A stretch of 64,000 nt of DNA, taken from assembly GCA_026545765.1 (NCBI GenBank), contig CM048843.1, positions 9,199,501 through 9,263,500 of the forward strand. The letters run 5' to 3'. This document shows positions 63,404 to 64,000 of the stretch, one piece after another. The number at the start of each line of letters is the position of its first letter. Positions within the stretch are counted from its first letter, which is position 1. The DNA is from Plantago major (lineage: Eukaryota > Streptophyta > Magnoliopsida > Lamiales > Plantaginaceae). The notes below the pieces were generated by a model that worked only from the letters and a program-made list of their open reading frames with translations, did not search any database and was not told the DNA's origin. A program made the translations under genes and the position numbers.

Positions 63404-63900
63404 CTTGATTGATGTAAATGTCTTAAAAAAATGGAGATAGCATGACATTCTATTTGCAAATGCAATACTACCATTCTTATGAAAGTTGAATGTGTATAAC
63501 ATTGGTTGATTTATATGACCCTAGGATCCCTAGCCGTTACCCATTTGGAAGAAATTTTGCACTCATGTAATAGACTGCAAACCAGACAAGTCAGGTAAAC
63601 TACACATAGTACATCATAAATAGTATACATCAGTCACATTTTGATTCGAATATATAATTAAGATCATGGTATTCCAATTCTAAAACAACTAAGCTACCAC
63701 ATAGATGATAAACCACTTTCAACCTCCAATTGCAAAATGGAAAAGCCCAGACCGCGAATTAGCATAACAAAAATCACCTAGAGACTACAGGCTAGAGCAG
63801 CTACTCTTACTGAAATCCTAACGCGCGATCGAGCCGCTTTACCCACGACTCATGAAGTCCCAACGGAAATTCCTCGTCAGACGATTATTCCAATTCCAAC
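63404..63900. other. Intergenic DNA
   Basis: No gene recognised. The sequence becomes less AT-rich from about 63800, with GCGCGATCGAGCCGC. Confidence 0.35.
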
Positions 63901-63921
63901 TTTATATATTGATTCTTTGTC

Positions 63922-64000
63922 AATTTCTGGTTCCATTTCCGCTCAAACTCCACCGATTAAGATCCGACTCCGATCGTGTAAACGATGATACTTCTACCGT
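63922..64000 (-). CDS. Possible C-terminal end of another gene, running off the window
   Basis: On the minus strand the last bases read TVEVSSFTRSESDLNRWSLS then GNGTRN and a stop. Composition is coding-like and GC-richer than the flank, but the piece is only 26 codons long. Another frame is also open over part of the region. No family recognised. Confidence 0.2.

Noticed and set aside
1..64000. A biosynthetic gene cluster or defence system
   Set aside because: The six host genes belong to unrelated housekeeping or regulatory families and no shared pathway or resistance-gene motif is visible.

Overview
This is a nuclear fragment of a flowering plant, most likely a eudicot. The genes are intron-rich with GT-AG junctions, and intron and intergenic DNA is AT-rich. 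The proteins match plant-specific families (two-trihelix GTL2, IQ67-domain IQD, plant NEK kinase). Plant transposon classes fill the spaces (Stowaway-type MITEs, Ty1/copia, Helitron-like DNA). Exons were joined by eye from splice signals, reading frame and remembered family sequence, with no search, so junctions may be off by a few bases.

Left arm, 1-12.8 kb: the 3' end of a TruD/PUS7-type RNA pseudouridine synthase (+). Next is a complete 12-exon CPSF73-II/Integrator-11-type endonuclease gene (+). Tail to tail with it lies a single-exon gene (-) for a compact protein with SIN3-like PAH helices. From 12.8 to 16.8 kb there is a 260-bp MITE, an 870-bp element with long subterminal repeats, and a possible LTR remnant.

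Middle, 16.8-35.5 kb: a complete 13-exon NUP155 nucleoporin gene (+, about 1489 aa), whose first intron carries two tandem duplications. An AT-rich transposon region follows, including a possible hAT-like element and a 4.2-kb non-autonomous Helitron-like element full of tandem repeats (28.5-32.7 kb). Then comes a two-exon GTL2-type trihelix factor (-, about 530 aa).

Repeat-rich stretch, 35.5-51.8 kb: no host gene recognised. It holds several Stowaway-type MITEs, a decayed PIF1/Helitron helicase (40.5-41.5 kb, -), a palindromic cluster of TRIM-like fragments (42.3-42.9 kb), an RNase-H-like relic, an A/B-box SINE-like stretch, and a 5'-truncated, frameshifted Ty1/copia element (46.4-51.8 kb, -).

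Right arm, 51.8-64 kb: a complete NEK2-like kinase gene (+, 14 coding exons, 611 aa) with a clear TATA box. Convergent with it is an IQD calmodulin-binding gene (-, 4 exons, 379 aa) whose last intron is frame-neutral. A MITE and a long hairpin follow. The last 100 bases may be the edge of another gene.

The host genes are unrelated housekeeping or regulatory functions (RNA modification, RNA 3'-end processing, nuclear pore, transcription, microtubule-linked signalling). No pathway cluster or operon-like system is visible. The unusual content lies in the repeats.
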